Of a stretch of 64,000 bases of DNA, positions 44,255-55,070 are shown piece by piece. Positions within the stretch are counted from its first letter, which is position 1; each line of letters begins with the position of its first letter. This DNA comes from Anisus vortex. Lineage: Eukaryota > Mollusca > Gastropoda > Planorbidae. Position numbers and translations under genes: made by a program. Under the pieces are notes generated by a model. It made no database searches and had not been told where the DNA came from. It saw nothing but the letters and a program-made list of their open reading frames with translations. The stretch is taken from assembly GCA_949126835.1 (NCBI GenBank), contig OX421495.1, positions 1,734,552 to 1,798,551 on the forward strand, given 5' to 3'.

Positions 44255-47200
44255 TCAATCATTAGTTTTTTGACTTCGTTTTCTGAGGTCGCTGTAATTA
44301 GCGCTATTGGCACCTTCAGAGTCTGGAGTTGTTTTTTTAGTCTTATCAACTGTGTCATCTATGATGTCATCATCATCCTTCAAGGAAATAAAAAAACATA
44401 CTGAATTAGAATCAAAATAGATTTTATTTTGAAATTAGTTTTAACCTTTAGAATAATTAGAATCAACATAATGCACAAACATACAAAGACCACACGGATA
44501 AAAAAATTATTTTTTTTCAGTTACGGCCCCAGTCTTATATCTAGCCATACATAGTAAGTACTGAACTATTTTTCAAGTGTTAAAAACAGCAATAACCATT
44601 GGAAAATTAAAACTGAAAAAAACCCTGTACAATGATACAAAGAGTCATAATCCTTTGTTAAAAGTGGAATAACTCTTAAACTGCAAAAGTTTGACTCTGC
44701 CATTTTTTTCCAGTGTGGTCTTCAAATGCTACATATGAAAGTTCTGTCAATGTCTGGCTTACTGTTGGGTCATCCTTTGGCTTATGTGCTAGTCTTTCTG
44801 GCGGAAGTGGAATATATTTGGCTGGGAAAAAATTGTCACAGCACAGAACAAGAAGCTGGAGAAACAAAAAGATTTTTTTTAAAGCATTTCCATTAGGATT
44901 CTTACCCAAATCATTAAAAAACTTCCCAATTCTTCCCCCCAAATTATGAAACGTTTACAAATCAATTAAAAGCAGTTGAAGCAAGAAAGTATCATGTAAT
45001 GCAGAGTCTATGATGGGAAAAACTGACATTTTTTGGTGGATGTTTTTTTTTTTTTGAGAACTCATAATTTTAGAAAAACAAAACACGATAGGAGTTTGGG
45101 TCTCCTTAAATGAATGGCACAGTTATTGTTTTAAAATTTAAATAAATTCATTTTTATACTCTGTAACCCCATACTTTGTAAGGTGAAATTCAAAAAATTT
45201 TCCAAACCTTGATCAATATTCCCAAACCTTCCCAACCAATATATGTCCATTTAGATTTTAAAAAAACAATGAATTCAAAATATTCAGCAATTTAGACAAA
45301 AATAAATTAATAGCTATAACATAAATTAGCAGAGTGTAATAAATTCCTAGGATAATTAGACGTGTGCTACATAGGACTACAAAATACTATAAGCACCAAT
45401 AAGTGCTTGGCGGCAGCCATTTAATGAAATAATAAAGATCCCCAACAATTTTGTTTTCTTACTACAATTATAACCAATAATTGCTGTGACACCTTGTGGA
45501 TAATAAACATGTGACTTTAGCACAAACTCTGACTGAAATAGAAATATATATATATATCACTATACATAGAATCTAGTAATGAAATATTTAACAGTAGAAT
45601 ACTCTGTGGGTGGTTAGTAGTAAGAATGGATAAATTCTAAGCACAGTCCAGACATGCCACAAATGAACTGAACAAATGAACTTACCAGTCCTAGAAGTAA
45701 TCCAGTGATGATAGTCAAAACAGCAAAGATCACATAACAAAGCCATTCTGGGATTCCATAGATATCTGTCATGGTGTTGTAAATGCTCTGTAATTAATGT
45801 ACAGTTAAAATGTGATTCCATAGATATCTGTCATGGTGTTGTAAATGCTCTGTAATTAATGTACAGTTAAAATGTAGACAATAAAAAAATTTCTCCTTCT
45901 ATTTACAAATCTGAAGAGTTGTTTCCTGTCTTGCAGTCAATGCCAGACAAACATATTTACATGTCTTCTTTAGTTTTTCTCTAAAACTAACTGTATTGTG
46001 TGTAAGTAATGTTAGTTTGAGGGAGGAGGGAGTAATGTATATCTGAGGTTGGTCAAATGTGGGGGTGTACCTGACATCAGTGAGGGAGACCATAAACCTG
46101 CTGGGCATTTTGCTGCTCTGCCGTGAAACTGACAACCTCTGCTTAAAAACCCCATTGGACCAAAATAGTCTTGGAGGATACTACTTTACTTACTTGTCTA
46201 ATTGTGAATAGGTTAGAGGCATAAAAACTAAACTTGGTTGTTTTTTTTGTTCCACTGCTTAGAAAATCTATAAAAAAAATTTAACGCAGATATTTTCCAG
46301 AGACAAAAGGACAGAGAGAAAATTTAACATTTTGGTTATGGCAATTGAGTAAAAAAAATTATATTGTATCTTATGAATACAAACAAAGCTTGGGTTAATT
46401 TTTTAGAGAATGCATCTTCTGCGCCATTATGCATCATTACAGACAGTCCAGAAAGGTCTTTATGTTTCTGAGAATTTAATTTGTGTTGTATAAGTGAGAA
46501 TTTAATGCTTTATAAACTTTATGTATGTATACACCTTTAGCTGTTTTATCTCTTTTTCCTGAAGTGTTTTTTTAAATGAGTGACTTGAAGAGTGAAAACT
46601 TATCTTGTTAAGAGGTTCACTGCTCATTTCTGAATTGGTTTTACTATTTTTAGTTTTCTTAACTGGAGGGTTCCCAGCACAGAACTTTTAGTTTACAAAA
46701 TATAGCTAGGAAAATAAAGTAAAGGGTTTATATAGTCTAAAGATTATAATCATCTTCATATGTTATTAAAAGCAAAAATATAACTGTGAATAGATGAAAA
46801 AATATTCCTTACTCTAATGAACATTGCAGTTGTGAAAAAACTGCCAAGTATTCCCATCCTGTAGAAGAAAAGAGTTCAATATTTAGTATGAAACATGCAA
46901 AAACAATCCGAGTATAATTGCTCAATTCAAATTCAAGTTTGCAAGGGAGATAATAATAAACAGAAACATAGTATTTGGATAAATATTTAATAGATTTATT
47001 ATTTCAAAGTCTATTTACCCAAGTTACTATTTAAAGAGTTAATCTAAATTCTTGCAAAATAAAACCAAAAACACTAGAAAGTTAGGATGCTAGATAGGTA
47101 GACCTAAGAAAAGTTTGTTTTAAGTCTGTCAAATTTCTAGAAAATAATAATCCATAAAAAATGACTAAAGACATTGCTATCACCTACTGGATTGAATTAG

Positions 47201-50200
47201 GACTTCTGTACCAGGCAACAGACTCTGTGGTGCTCCACTTCTTTTCATCAATCCATGAAATCAAGTCTGTGGTTTTTCTACCACCTTGATAGATTCTGAA
47301 GTTTCCATCTTTAATACTTACAACAACAAAAAAATGTTTTTTATAAAGTGAGAAGAGATGTTACATGGTTACTTTAGGTTCCAAACTGAAATAAATACAC
47401 ATACTAAAAAACTAAAACAGAGCAACAAAAGGTCGTCAACTTACTGATAAAGTGTTGGTAAGGAGGTCACGAGGAAACGCCCACTAAGACCTAATGTCAA
47501 AATATAAAGAAAAGTACAGATTAAACAATAACTTAACATTAACATCATTTAAAACACTAATAAAAACGCAAAACTAGAATCAGACCACGGATGAGCGTAG
47601 AAAGCAATAAAGTTACTACAGCGAACAACCTGCTAGCCCTAGAAGATGTACACAGCATCAATACTTTAGTTGAGTAAGTATTTATGTCTTATTTTCATCA
47701 CAGCGTGATTATGATTAAAAACTTATTAAAGACAACTACCCTCAATTTCTATGGACATAGCATATAATTGGATTGTGTGGCCAGCACCATGCTCAGCTGC
47801 CTTCAATTTTCCCATTTAATGTCAGGCACCCATAAGAGAGGTGTAGACTAAGTGAAACCCTACATACCTGGTAAAAATTCCAAGGCAGTTTTTACCTGGA
47901 TTGAAACCCAAGACCCTCAGAATGGCAACGACGCCCTTACCAATGGACCAGTGTTGTTACATGTGTCCTAATTTACCTGTCCCTGATTATGACCCGAGAG
48001 CCTATATCTTACCTGGATTTTCAGTGACGTCAACGACACCGACAGAAATGTCCAGGTCATAGCCCCATCCAGCAAACTCTGACCAAACATCTTTAAAAGA
48101 CTTGCAGGAAGGGCACCACGGGGCCATACTGGAAGCAGAATGGACAAAATGGATCACGCATTTAAAAATCAAACAAGTAAAATTAGAAAAGGATTCCACC
48201 CTGATGATGTTAGGAAGTTGCTCTGTCCATTCAATGGGAGGGTACCTATAGTAGGTTTCTAAGTTTTTGTTATGTGGCCTATGTCTTTCATTGACCTGTA
48301 TCATTGACTTCTAAGTTTTTGTTATGTGGCCTATGTCTTTCATTGATCTGTATCATTGACTTCTAAGTTTTTGTTATGTGGCCTATGTCTTTTATTTTTA
48401 TTGATCTGTATCATTGACTTCTAAGTTTTTGTTATGTGGCCTAGGTCTTTTGACACGTGTGAAATCAGCTACTGACGTATAATATTATATTTAGGAATGT
48501 AATATTTATACATTCTTTTGATTCACATCCCTCTTGGATCCTACAAGGTTGTATAAGAATTAGTATTGGTGTTATTGTAGTAGATTTGATATTTATTTGG
48601 CTCGTAGGATGTTTTAAGTGTATGAAGTGAATTAGGTAAACTGTACCTTAATATAGAGGAAATCCACAATCCTGTTTGAATGATTAAACACAATTTTATT
48701 CCAACAAGTTGAAATTATGAATATAACAGCAACACAGAATACAGGTACCAATATTATAGGATGAAACTTAATCAGTTGAGATTCTTCTATATCGTACTAA
48801 GCCGAAAGATTGGGGATGTAGTGATCTGTATCATTGACTTCTAAGTTTTTGTTATGTGGCCTATGTCTTTCATTGACCTGTATTATTGACTTCTAAGTTT
48901 TTGTTATGTGGCCTATGTCTTTCATTGATCTGTATCATTGACTTCTAAGTTTTTGTTATGTGGCCAATGTCTTTCATTGACCTGTATCATTGACTTTTAA
49001 GTTTATAGATGTTTCTTCTAGATAGAAGATTATTACGTTCTAGGCCCAAAACTCCTGCCAGGGGTGGCGGGGATCGGTCGGCTGCAGGGCTAGAACCAGG
49101 ACTGTTTTATTGACGGCCCTGTGTACAAACTGCAGGACCAGCCGGCCTCTCACCATAAGTTTCATAAAATTTAATATTGCAATGTTACATATAACATTGA
49201 AATGAATTCTTGTTGTTTAGTAGACCTATTCCTTGTTAGTTGTAAAACTCATTGATACCAGGTCTATGTTGCACAAATACTCTATAGATATATGTAATAT
49301 GAGTAAATGCTTTAGTTTTATGATGACTTACAGATAAAACATGAATAAATGTTTGGATAAAAAAAAAGACTAATTAACACTTTGTGGCCGGAGTTTTTTT
49401 AGCTGTTTTGACGGAGTTTTTTTTCAACTTATTTTGTATATCCCAGAATTTTATTTTTTTCTGCATCAAATTTTGTAAATATATTTAAGTGTCATATATA
49501 AAATTAAAGGTAATTGGATGCTTAATGAAAGTGTATAACTTTTATTTTGAAATACTTTAAATAACAATCTTTAAAAAAATAATCCACAATTATTTATATA
49601 AGAAAACACGTAATTTTGCACAAAAAAATTAGCTAAAAATTCTTTTTTATTTAAAAAAAAAGAACAAAATGAAACAAAACTATTAAATTATCAAACACTG
49701 TCCATATTTCTAACAATATAACTATAAGACATAATAATCTAGTACTTAGTCTGCTAGAAGTTGCCATTTCTTTATCCGTCACCATTACATATTCAACAAC
49801 AAGAAAAAAAGGAGAAAAAAAAAGTCACCACAAAAAAAATTAATAAAAGTATATAAAACAGCACTTTTCACAACGAAAATCAAATGCGAAATGTTATTTT
49901 GGTTTCTGCTAAAAGGAAACGGAAGTTATTTTTATTTTTAAAAACATGGATTAGACGTAAAACAATAAAAACAATTATAACCGAAAACGACACCACTCGT
50001 GTCGTTCCGTCAAAATTGAGTAGACCGATCGACACGGCTCGTGTCGTTCCGGCCACAAAGGGTTAAGGTTAAAACTATTTTTACAATACATTCATTGAAC
50101 ACTTTACAATCCTATATTTATTTTAATTATAAAACTTTGTATGTATCTGAAAAGGTGAGTGATAGTAGCAATACTAGTAGCAATACTAGTAGCAATACTA

Positions 50201-52168
50201 GTAGCAATACTAGTAGCAATACTAGTAGCAATACTAGTAGCAATACTAGTAGCAATACTAGTAGCAATACTAGTAGCAATACTAGTAGCAATACTAGTAG
50301 CAATACTAGTAGCAATACTAGTAGCAATACTAGTAGCAATACTAGTAGCAATACTAGTAGCAATACTAGTAGCAATACTAGTAGCAATACTAGTAGCAAT
50401 ACTAGTAGCAATACTAGTAGCAATACTAGTAGCAATACTAGTAGCAATACTAGTAGCAATACTTGTAGCAATACTTGTAGCAATACTTGTAGCAATACTA
50501 GTAGCAATACTAGTAGCAATACTAGTAGCAATACTAGTAGCAATATATAGGCCTATACAAAAGTGGTAAGATACTAAGCTTTTTATATTGTTAATTGTAG
50601 GCCTATCTTGTTCTGGGGTGGGCTAGCCTATAATATAAATACTTTCAAATAAATAAATGTCAATTTTTATAATAAGTCCTAGATAAGGAAGATAGTTTTT
50701 TTTTTCAAAACAACACAAAGTGCTCAAGAGAAGTAACAATGTTTCATCAAAACATTGATTGTGATGGTGCTGTAGACACTGTAGTTCTATGTCTATATCT
50801 ATAGGATACTATATATTTTATCATCATCTCATCATAATGTTAAATGTTAATTCACATTCTCATTGTCATTCATTATTCATGAAAACTAATTTGAATAAAA
50901 TAAAAATAAAATAGTAAATTAAATAAATAGAAATGAAATACAGTAGAAGTCCGATAATCCGGCACGTTCGGGACCGGCTCGGTGCCGGACTACCAAAAAT
51001 TCCGGTCTATTGGGCGGTGCTCCTTCTTTTTAGTGTAGGCTTTGCCGTAAAACAAATGTACTTTGTTTTTTTAACTACATACATCATACATAAATCGTAA
51101 TTATAAGAACAATTACGTTAATAATTAAACTACAAATTCAGTATGCAAATACAACAAAGTTTATTTTACATTTCATATAATGTTTGTACACGTACTGTAA
51201 AACATATTTCACTTAGATTTTAAAAAGTCACAAATATCTTTTTGTTTTCTTGACTTTTGGCGTTTAGGTATAAAATTTATTTCTAATGATATGGAAATCA
51301 ATTTCTGAAGCACTGTAGCTAGTACTAGCCTCAGCAAAAGAGATAAACGTATTTAGTGATTCTGCAGCTTCTGCCCAGCTGATCTTTTCACTGCACCTGT
51401 ATTTGTTGTGACAGCTGAGACTAGCCGGCCGCTAATAGTTTCCGAACAATACCGAGCGCTTCCGAATGATCCCGAACTACCCCGAAAACTTCTGAATAGC
51501 TCTCAAGCATTTTTATTTGCTTTAAATACACACTTTTGGAGAAAAACAAAATTTTTTCAATTTTCCTGAACGATGCCGGACTATCGGACTGTTGCCAGTG
51601 TTGGATGCCAGACTAGACTAATGGAGCATTAATAGTAATAGCCTAGCCTTACTTATTTAACTTTGACTTAAAGTTAAACTTAATTTTTAGGGCTTACTAT
51701 TACTATACAAAACTTTAAGTTTAAATTTAATAATATAAAATTACTTATTATTGAATTGTTAGGTAAGTTAGGCCTAGGCATGATCTAGTATTAGTAATCT
51801 AGAGTAGACTAAGGCTAATTTAGTATTTAGTTACATTTAGTTTAGTAGGCCTACTTAATTTAAAACTATTTTAAGTAGGCCTGTAGGCTATTTTAGTATT
51901 TACTAGTCTATTTAATACTATTTATTATTATTTAGAATTTAGTAGAAAATAGGCCCTATTATTTTTAGTATTTTAATTTTAGTAGGCTAATTAATTATTT
52001 TATTAAACTTTAAGCTTACAATTCAACCATCCATTCTCCTTCCAAAACATTTGTCCAGTTTGAATCTGTAATTTGTATAGGTTCTTTAGTTTTATACGTC
52101 TGTGTAGACACGTAAGTTATTATTGGAAATAAAGTCAGTAAAAAACAATAGAATCGTAATAAACTCAT
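44255..52168 (-). CDS. TMX1: Thioredoxin-related transmembrane protein 1 (ER membrane disulfide oxidoreductase)
   Basis: A membrane-bound member of the protein disulfide isomerase family that acts on thiols of ER clients. Exons on the - strand: 52168-52020, 48128-48013, 47490-47445, 47316-47188, 46858-46813, 45787-45686, 44855-44763, 44377-44255; 267 aa, all phases agree. Order: signal peptide (MSLLRFYCFLLTLF...), thioredoxin fold with EGEWMVEF and active site CPSC at 55-58 (vertebrate TMX1 has CPAC), the cis-proline loop SLPTLY, one membrane helix at about 178-202, and an acidic cytosolic tail (DDDDIIDD). A methionine stands where vertebrates have tyrosine before APWC. If the exon 7 donor (after ccaaca) is skipped, the frame stays open for another 28 codons, so an alternative tail is possible. 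A 62-bp duplication spans the exon 6 acceptor. Intron 1 is long and repeat-filled. Confidence 0.95.
45752..45875 (-). repeat. 62-bp tandem duplication spanning the TMX1 exon 6 acceptor
   Basis: Two perfect-looking 62-bp copies, starting gattccatagatatctgtca at 45752 and 45814. Each contains the acceptor (ttaattacag in transcript sense) and the first 36 bases of the exon. In transcript order the first copy is a decoy: its exon start runs out after aca-ttt-taa, a stop. The second continues into the real exon. Confidence 0.93.
46070..46195 (+). mobile_element. SINE family A fragment
   Basis: acctgacatcagtg, ctgggcattttgctg and cccattggaccaaaatagt, in + order; about half of a family copy. It lies in TMX1 intron 5, antisense to the gene. 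Confidence 0.5.
47565..47612 (+). mobile_element. LINE 3' fragment
   Basis: aaaacgcaaaactagaatca, gaccacggatgagcgtagaa and agcaataa: the end of the RT frame and the start of the tail. It lies in TMX1 intron 2. Confidence 0.6.
47755..47955 (-). mobile_element. SINE family A copy
   Basis: gattgtgtggccagcaccat, tttaatgtcaggcacccata and ggattgaaacccaagaccct, with the head end caatggaccagtgttg. It lies in TMX1 intron 2. Confidence 0.6.
48250..49010. repeat. 52-bp minisatellite split in two blocks (48250-48450, 48822-49010)
   Basis: The unit is gacttctaagtttttgttat, then gtggcctatgtctttcattg and atctgtatcatt. About four copies lie on each side of a 370-bp stretch that has no repeat character. It is in TMX1 intron 1; the first block starts about 120 bp from exon 2. 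Confidence 0.88.
49012..49150 (-). mobile_element. tRNA-headed SINE with LINE-like tail, second copy
   Basis: cttctagatagaagattatt, then acgttctaggcccaaaactc and ctgcaggaccagcc: the same layout as 5998-6168. The tail hairpin cttctagatagaag is kept. The head is less clear. Confidence 0.6.
49378..50062. mobile_element. TTAA-flanked element (piggyBac-like MITE) with subterminal hairpins
   Basis: Ends cactttgtggccgga and, reversed, ccctttgtggccgga are bounded by TTAA (49374-49377 and 50063-50066). Near the right end are two hairpins: aacgacac/gtgtcgtt at 49986-50006 and cgacac/gtgtcg at 50030-50046. The motif ttttgacgga occurs near both ends. 685 bp; no transposase. The TTAA target points to the piggyBac type. 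Confidence 0.8.
50161..50547. repeat. 12-bp tandem repeat (agtagcaatact), about 32 copies
   Basis: Perfect except for three neighbouring units with cttgt for ctagt at about 50462-50490. Because 12 is a multiple of 3, all frames stay open on both strands. No gene is implied. It lies in TMX1 intron 1. Confidence 0.97.
50941..51600. mobile_element. Pogo/Tigger-like element, decayed
   Basis: The left end cagtagaagtccgataatcc, preceded by TA, is typical of pogo/Tigger terminal repeats. On the right, the complement reads caacagtccgatagtccggc, a damaged match. No transposase frame remains. The exact right border is uncertain. Confidence 0.6.
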
Positions 52169-53085
52169 TTTTTCTTGGCTACGGAAACAAGGTCCACAGT
52201 AATCCGGAAAAAATATAGTTTACTTTTTTATTGTTTGAAGCTAACAATGTTTTGATTTCGAATCATTTGAAACGTATTATATTTTGCTATTAATGTGAGT
52301 CTTTATATAAATTTAATAGTTTAAAAAAAAATCTACGTATGCATAAACTTGTCATAGAGTAAAATAAATAATACTTTTAGAAAAAAATTATTCGAAACAA
52401 TCTTAATGCTAATGCACTAAATATTTGTTGTTTTTCCGGTTTCGATTTCAACGCAAAAACAAAATTTGTTTAAAAGTCAAGTAAATCCAAATGCTATGTC
52501 GCCGATGTCATCTATCTTGACAAATACACGTTAAGGTACGAAATAACAAACATGTTTTGGTGTTTATTTGGATTACCAACGTTTTAATTGGCATATATGG
52601 AAAAATTAAATGGAGCCCATTAGTTAGTAGATTGGTTTGTTAGTACGGTGAGTAGGCCCCTAATCTAAACAATCCATGCAGAACAACCTTGACTTTGACT
52701 CTTGACTTTTGTTTTGAATGACTGTTTCACTGTTTGAGCACTATGAATAGTATTACCATGAAACACTGGAACATGAACATGTCCTTAATTAAAATCATTC
52801 CCAGACCCTTGGACTTAAAAAGATCTTTAAAGTATTAGAAAAATTCCGTGAGGCAGTTAAACCAAAGTATAGCATAGCCATAGCCATAGGGGCATAGGCC
52901 ATAGTCTATTAGAATTAGACATGTCACATAGTCACATAGTTATAGTTATATAAGTTATATTAATAATATTATATAAATACCAGAACATACGGTAAACCAA
53001 ATATTTTTCTCACTCTAACTTTCACTAAGTCTAAGTTGATTAATGCAGTTAAATGCTTAAGTTTAAGAGTTTAAGGCTTTAAGTA
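52169..53085. promoter_or_regulatory. Probable shared upstream region of TMX1 (-) and SMIM12 (+)
   Basis: TMX1 starts leftwards at 52168 and SMIM12 lies rightwards, so the space between them must hold both promoters. The sequence ttagtacg|gtgagtagg near 52640-52655 could be the donor of a 5' UTR exon of SMIM12, whose coding exon has an acceptor at 54729. No TATA or initiator element is clear. This is positional inference. Confidence 0.4.
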
Positions 53086-53089
53086 TTAA

Positions 53090-53810
53090 CTCTTTAACTA
53101 CCATGAGCCGCATTTTGCGGCTCAAGCCAGCCGTCTCGCAAGACCACGAGCCGCATTTTGCGGTTCAGAAACCCTTATACATTTATTTTGTCCAAATCCA
53201 ATCCAAGATTTAGAAATAATAAACTAACGTCCTTGTTTTTAATCGTCTACTTCCGTATTCGTTCTTTTCAGATGTAAATATTAACTGGAACACATGTTTT
53301 TTGTGTTTAAAAGTGATTTTTTGGCGATGTCTGGTTTAATTTTCCATTTTTTTCCCTTAGTATTCTTACTGTACTTGTGTTTAGTTTTTTGTGTGTATCT
53401 TTGTTATTTGTGAACAAAAATTAATGAAATTTGAAGCGAGTGTTTTCAATAGAATTCTTAATAGGATCGCAAAGTTTCTTTTTTTTTCGGATTATTATTT
53501 TTGGAGTTATTAGACTTTAATTTGAATATTTCTTATTTGTTTGTCTTTGTTTCTAAAACAACATTCTTACTTTCACCTTAACTTTCACCTTAACTTTCAC
53601 ACTTATTCTAGAATTTAAAAATGTTCTATTAGCATATTGTAGATACGCTTTTATAGCTGCTTATTTTGATATGTAACACTTAGGGCTTCATTCATAATAA
53701 AAGCTGTAAAAAAAGCTTTGATTGCGTTGGGCCTATGTAAAAAAATAAGTTCATGAAAACGGGCTGGCCATACGGGCAAAACCGGGGGAAATGCCATGGT
53801 AGCTATTGAG
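53090..53810. mobile_element. Second TTAA-flanked element with subterminal hairpins
   Basis: Ends ctctttaactaccatg and, reversed, ctcaatagctaccatg are bounded by TTAA (53086-53089 and 53811-53814). Two hairpins with the same stem lie near the left end: gagccgc/gcggctc (53105-53123) and gagccgc/gcggttc (53148-53166). 721 bp; no transposase. The sequence differs from the element at 49378 but the plan is the same. Confidence 0.75.
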
Positions 53811-54187
53811 TTAATGATTACCTAACCTACCCCATTCCCATAGGTTCTAACATCACATTCTAAAAGCAGGGTGAAGGTGTTAGTGCCTCCCAATAATGCC
53901 TCCCAAGGAGCGGTGATGAGATCTTAGGGGTGCTGACGATCCCAGGGGCGATAGGCAACACATATTTGCTCAGTAATTTGTGTTTTTGTATCTTTCTTTG
54001 CAATACAAGTTGGTGATGTCAGAATATATTTTTTAACAATAATCTTTAACATACACTTACTAGTTACAATGTTCATTTTTCTTTAGAAAGTTTTAAATTG
54101 AATATGTTGAATGCACATTGAAAAACACAAGTAAAGGTCCAAACCAACAGACAAAAAGAGGCTTCTATTTATATCACTTTTATCTTA

Positions 54188-54262
54188 TATATTACAGACG
54201 CTCATACTATTACTACTATAAAGAAGATTAATGCGTCCTGCGCTCATCCATGGTTTGAGACT
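54188..54262 (-). mobile_element. LINE 3' tail fragment
   Basis: atattacagacgctcatact, ataaagaagattaatgcgtc and ctgcgctcatccatggtttg: the family tail reversed. Confidence 0.65.
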
Positions 54263-54791
54263 ATTTTGCAGTTGTGGGTGGCATTTGTTCTACTGAACAA
54301 TTGTTCTATGAGGCGTTTGTTCTACCGGGTGTACCATTGTGGTCCTTCATAAAAAAATCACACAGACATTTTTACACTAATCCTGGTAGTCATAAAGGGG
54401 GGGGGGGGCATTGGAACATGCTCTGTCCAAAAGAGGCAAAATGAACAGTCACAAAAAAACGTAACAAATACGCTGAACTTAAAACATTAAAATAAAAAAA
54501 TATTTTTGGCATGGGTCCCAAAAAAACATGTAATAGTAAATAGTAATAGGACAAAGTGTTCTTAAAACTATTTGCTACTGGATGATTTTCAGTAACAAAA
54601 TATAGAGTTATCTTATATGTTACTGAAGACTAAAAAAAGACTTGATAAAGAAAGTTGAGAAAATAAAAAGTATTGCTGCTCTGTATTCTTTTTATTTCTT
54701 GATTTAAGTTATAAATTTTGTCATTGCAGGTGAATCGTCTATACTGTGGAACATGCATTTATCCTGAAAACAGTTCGTACTACATATTCCA

Positions 54792-55070
54792 ATGTGGAAC
54801 CTAATATTCAATGCAGCACGTGTTTACGCCCCCTACATAACCTTACCCATTGCAGCTGTGGTTGGGGTCATAGGTTACAATTTAGAATGGGTCGTGCGTA
54901 AGGACAAGAACACTCCTTTCAAATCTAAGAGCACACAAGAGGAAAGAAATGAAAGAACTCTAAGGGAAACTGAAATGACAGATCCTACGAAAGTTGAATC
55001 ACTCAAGGGGAAAAAGGATATACCGAAAACAATTTTAGGTAGAAATGAAAACTTTGGGAAAACAGCTTAA
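54792..55070 (+). CDS. SMIM12: Small integral membrane protein 12
   Basis: A 92-residue protein, the same length as vertebrate SMIM12. It opens MWNLIFNAARVYAPYITLP; the YAPY, the hydrophobic segment (about residues 15-29, IAAVVGVIGY) and the following NLEW mark the family. The C-terminal half is charged and ends with an LGRNENF block like the family's LNRN. A single membrane helix with a soluble tail is expected; the molecular role is not known. The whole coding region is in one exon. A good acceptor (tcattgcag, exon from 54730) just upstream implies a spliced 5' UTR. It is divergent from TMX1. Confidence 0.92.
   Translation: MWNLIFNAARVYAPYITLPIAAVVGVIGYNLEWVVRKDKNTPFKSKSTQEERNERTLRETEMTDPTKVESLKGKKDIPKTILGRNENFGKTA

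Noticed and set aside
50041..50569. Low-complexity proteins (Ser-Ser-Asn-Thr or Val-Ala-Ile-Leu repeats)
   Set aside because: A 12-bp repeat keeps every frame open. The tract lies in TMX1 intron 1 and nothing indicates translation.
54792..55070. Possible antimicrobial-type or toxin-like small peptide
   Set aside because: Length, the YAPY and NLEW motifs and the single membrane helix identify it as SMIM12.
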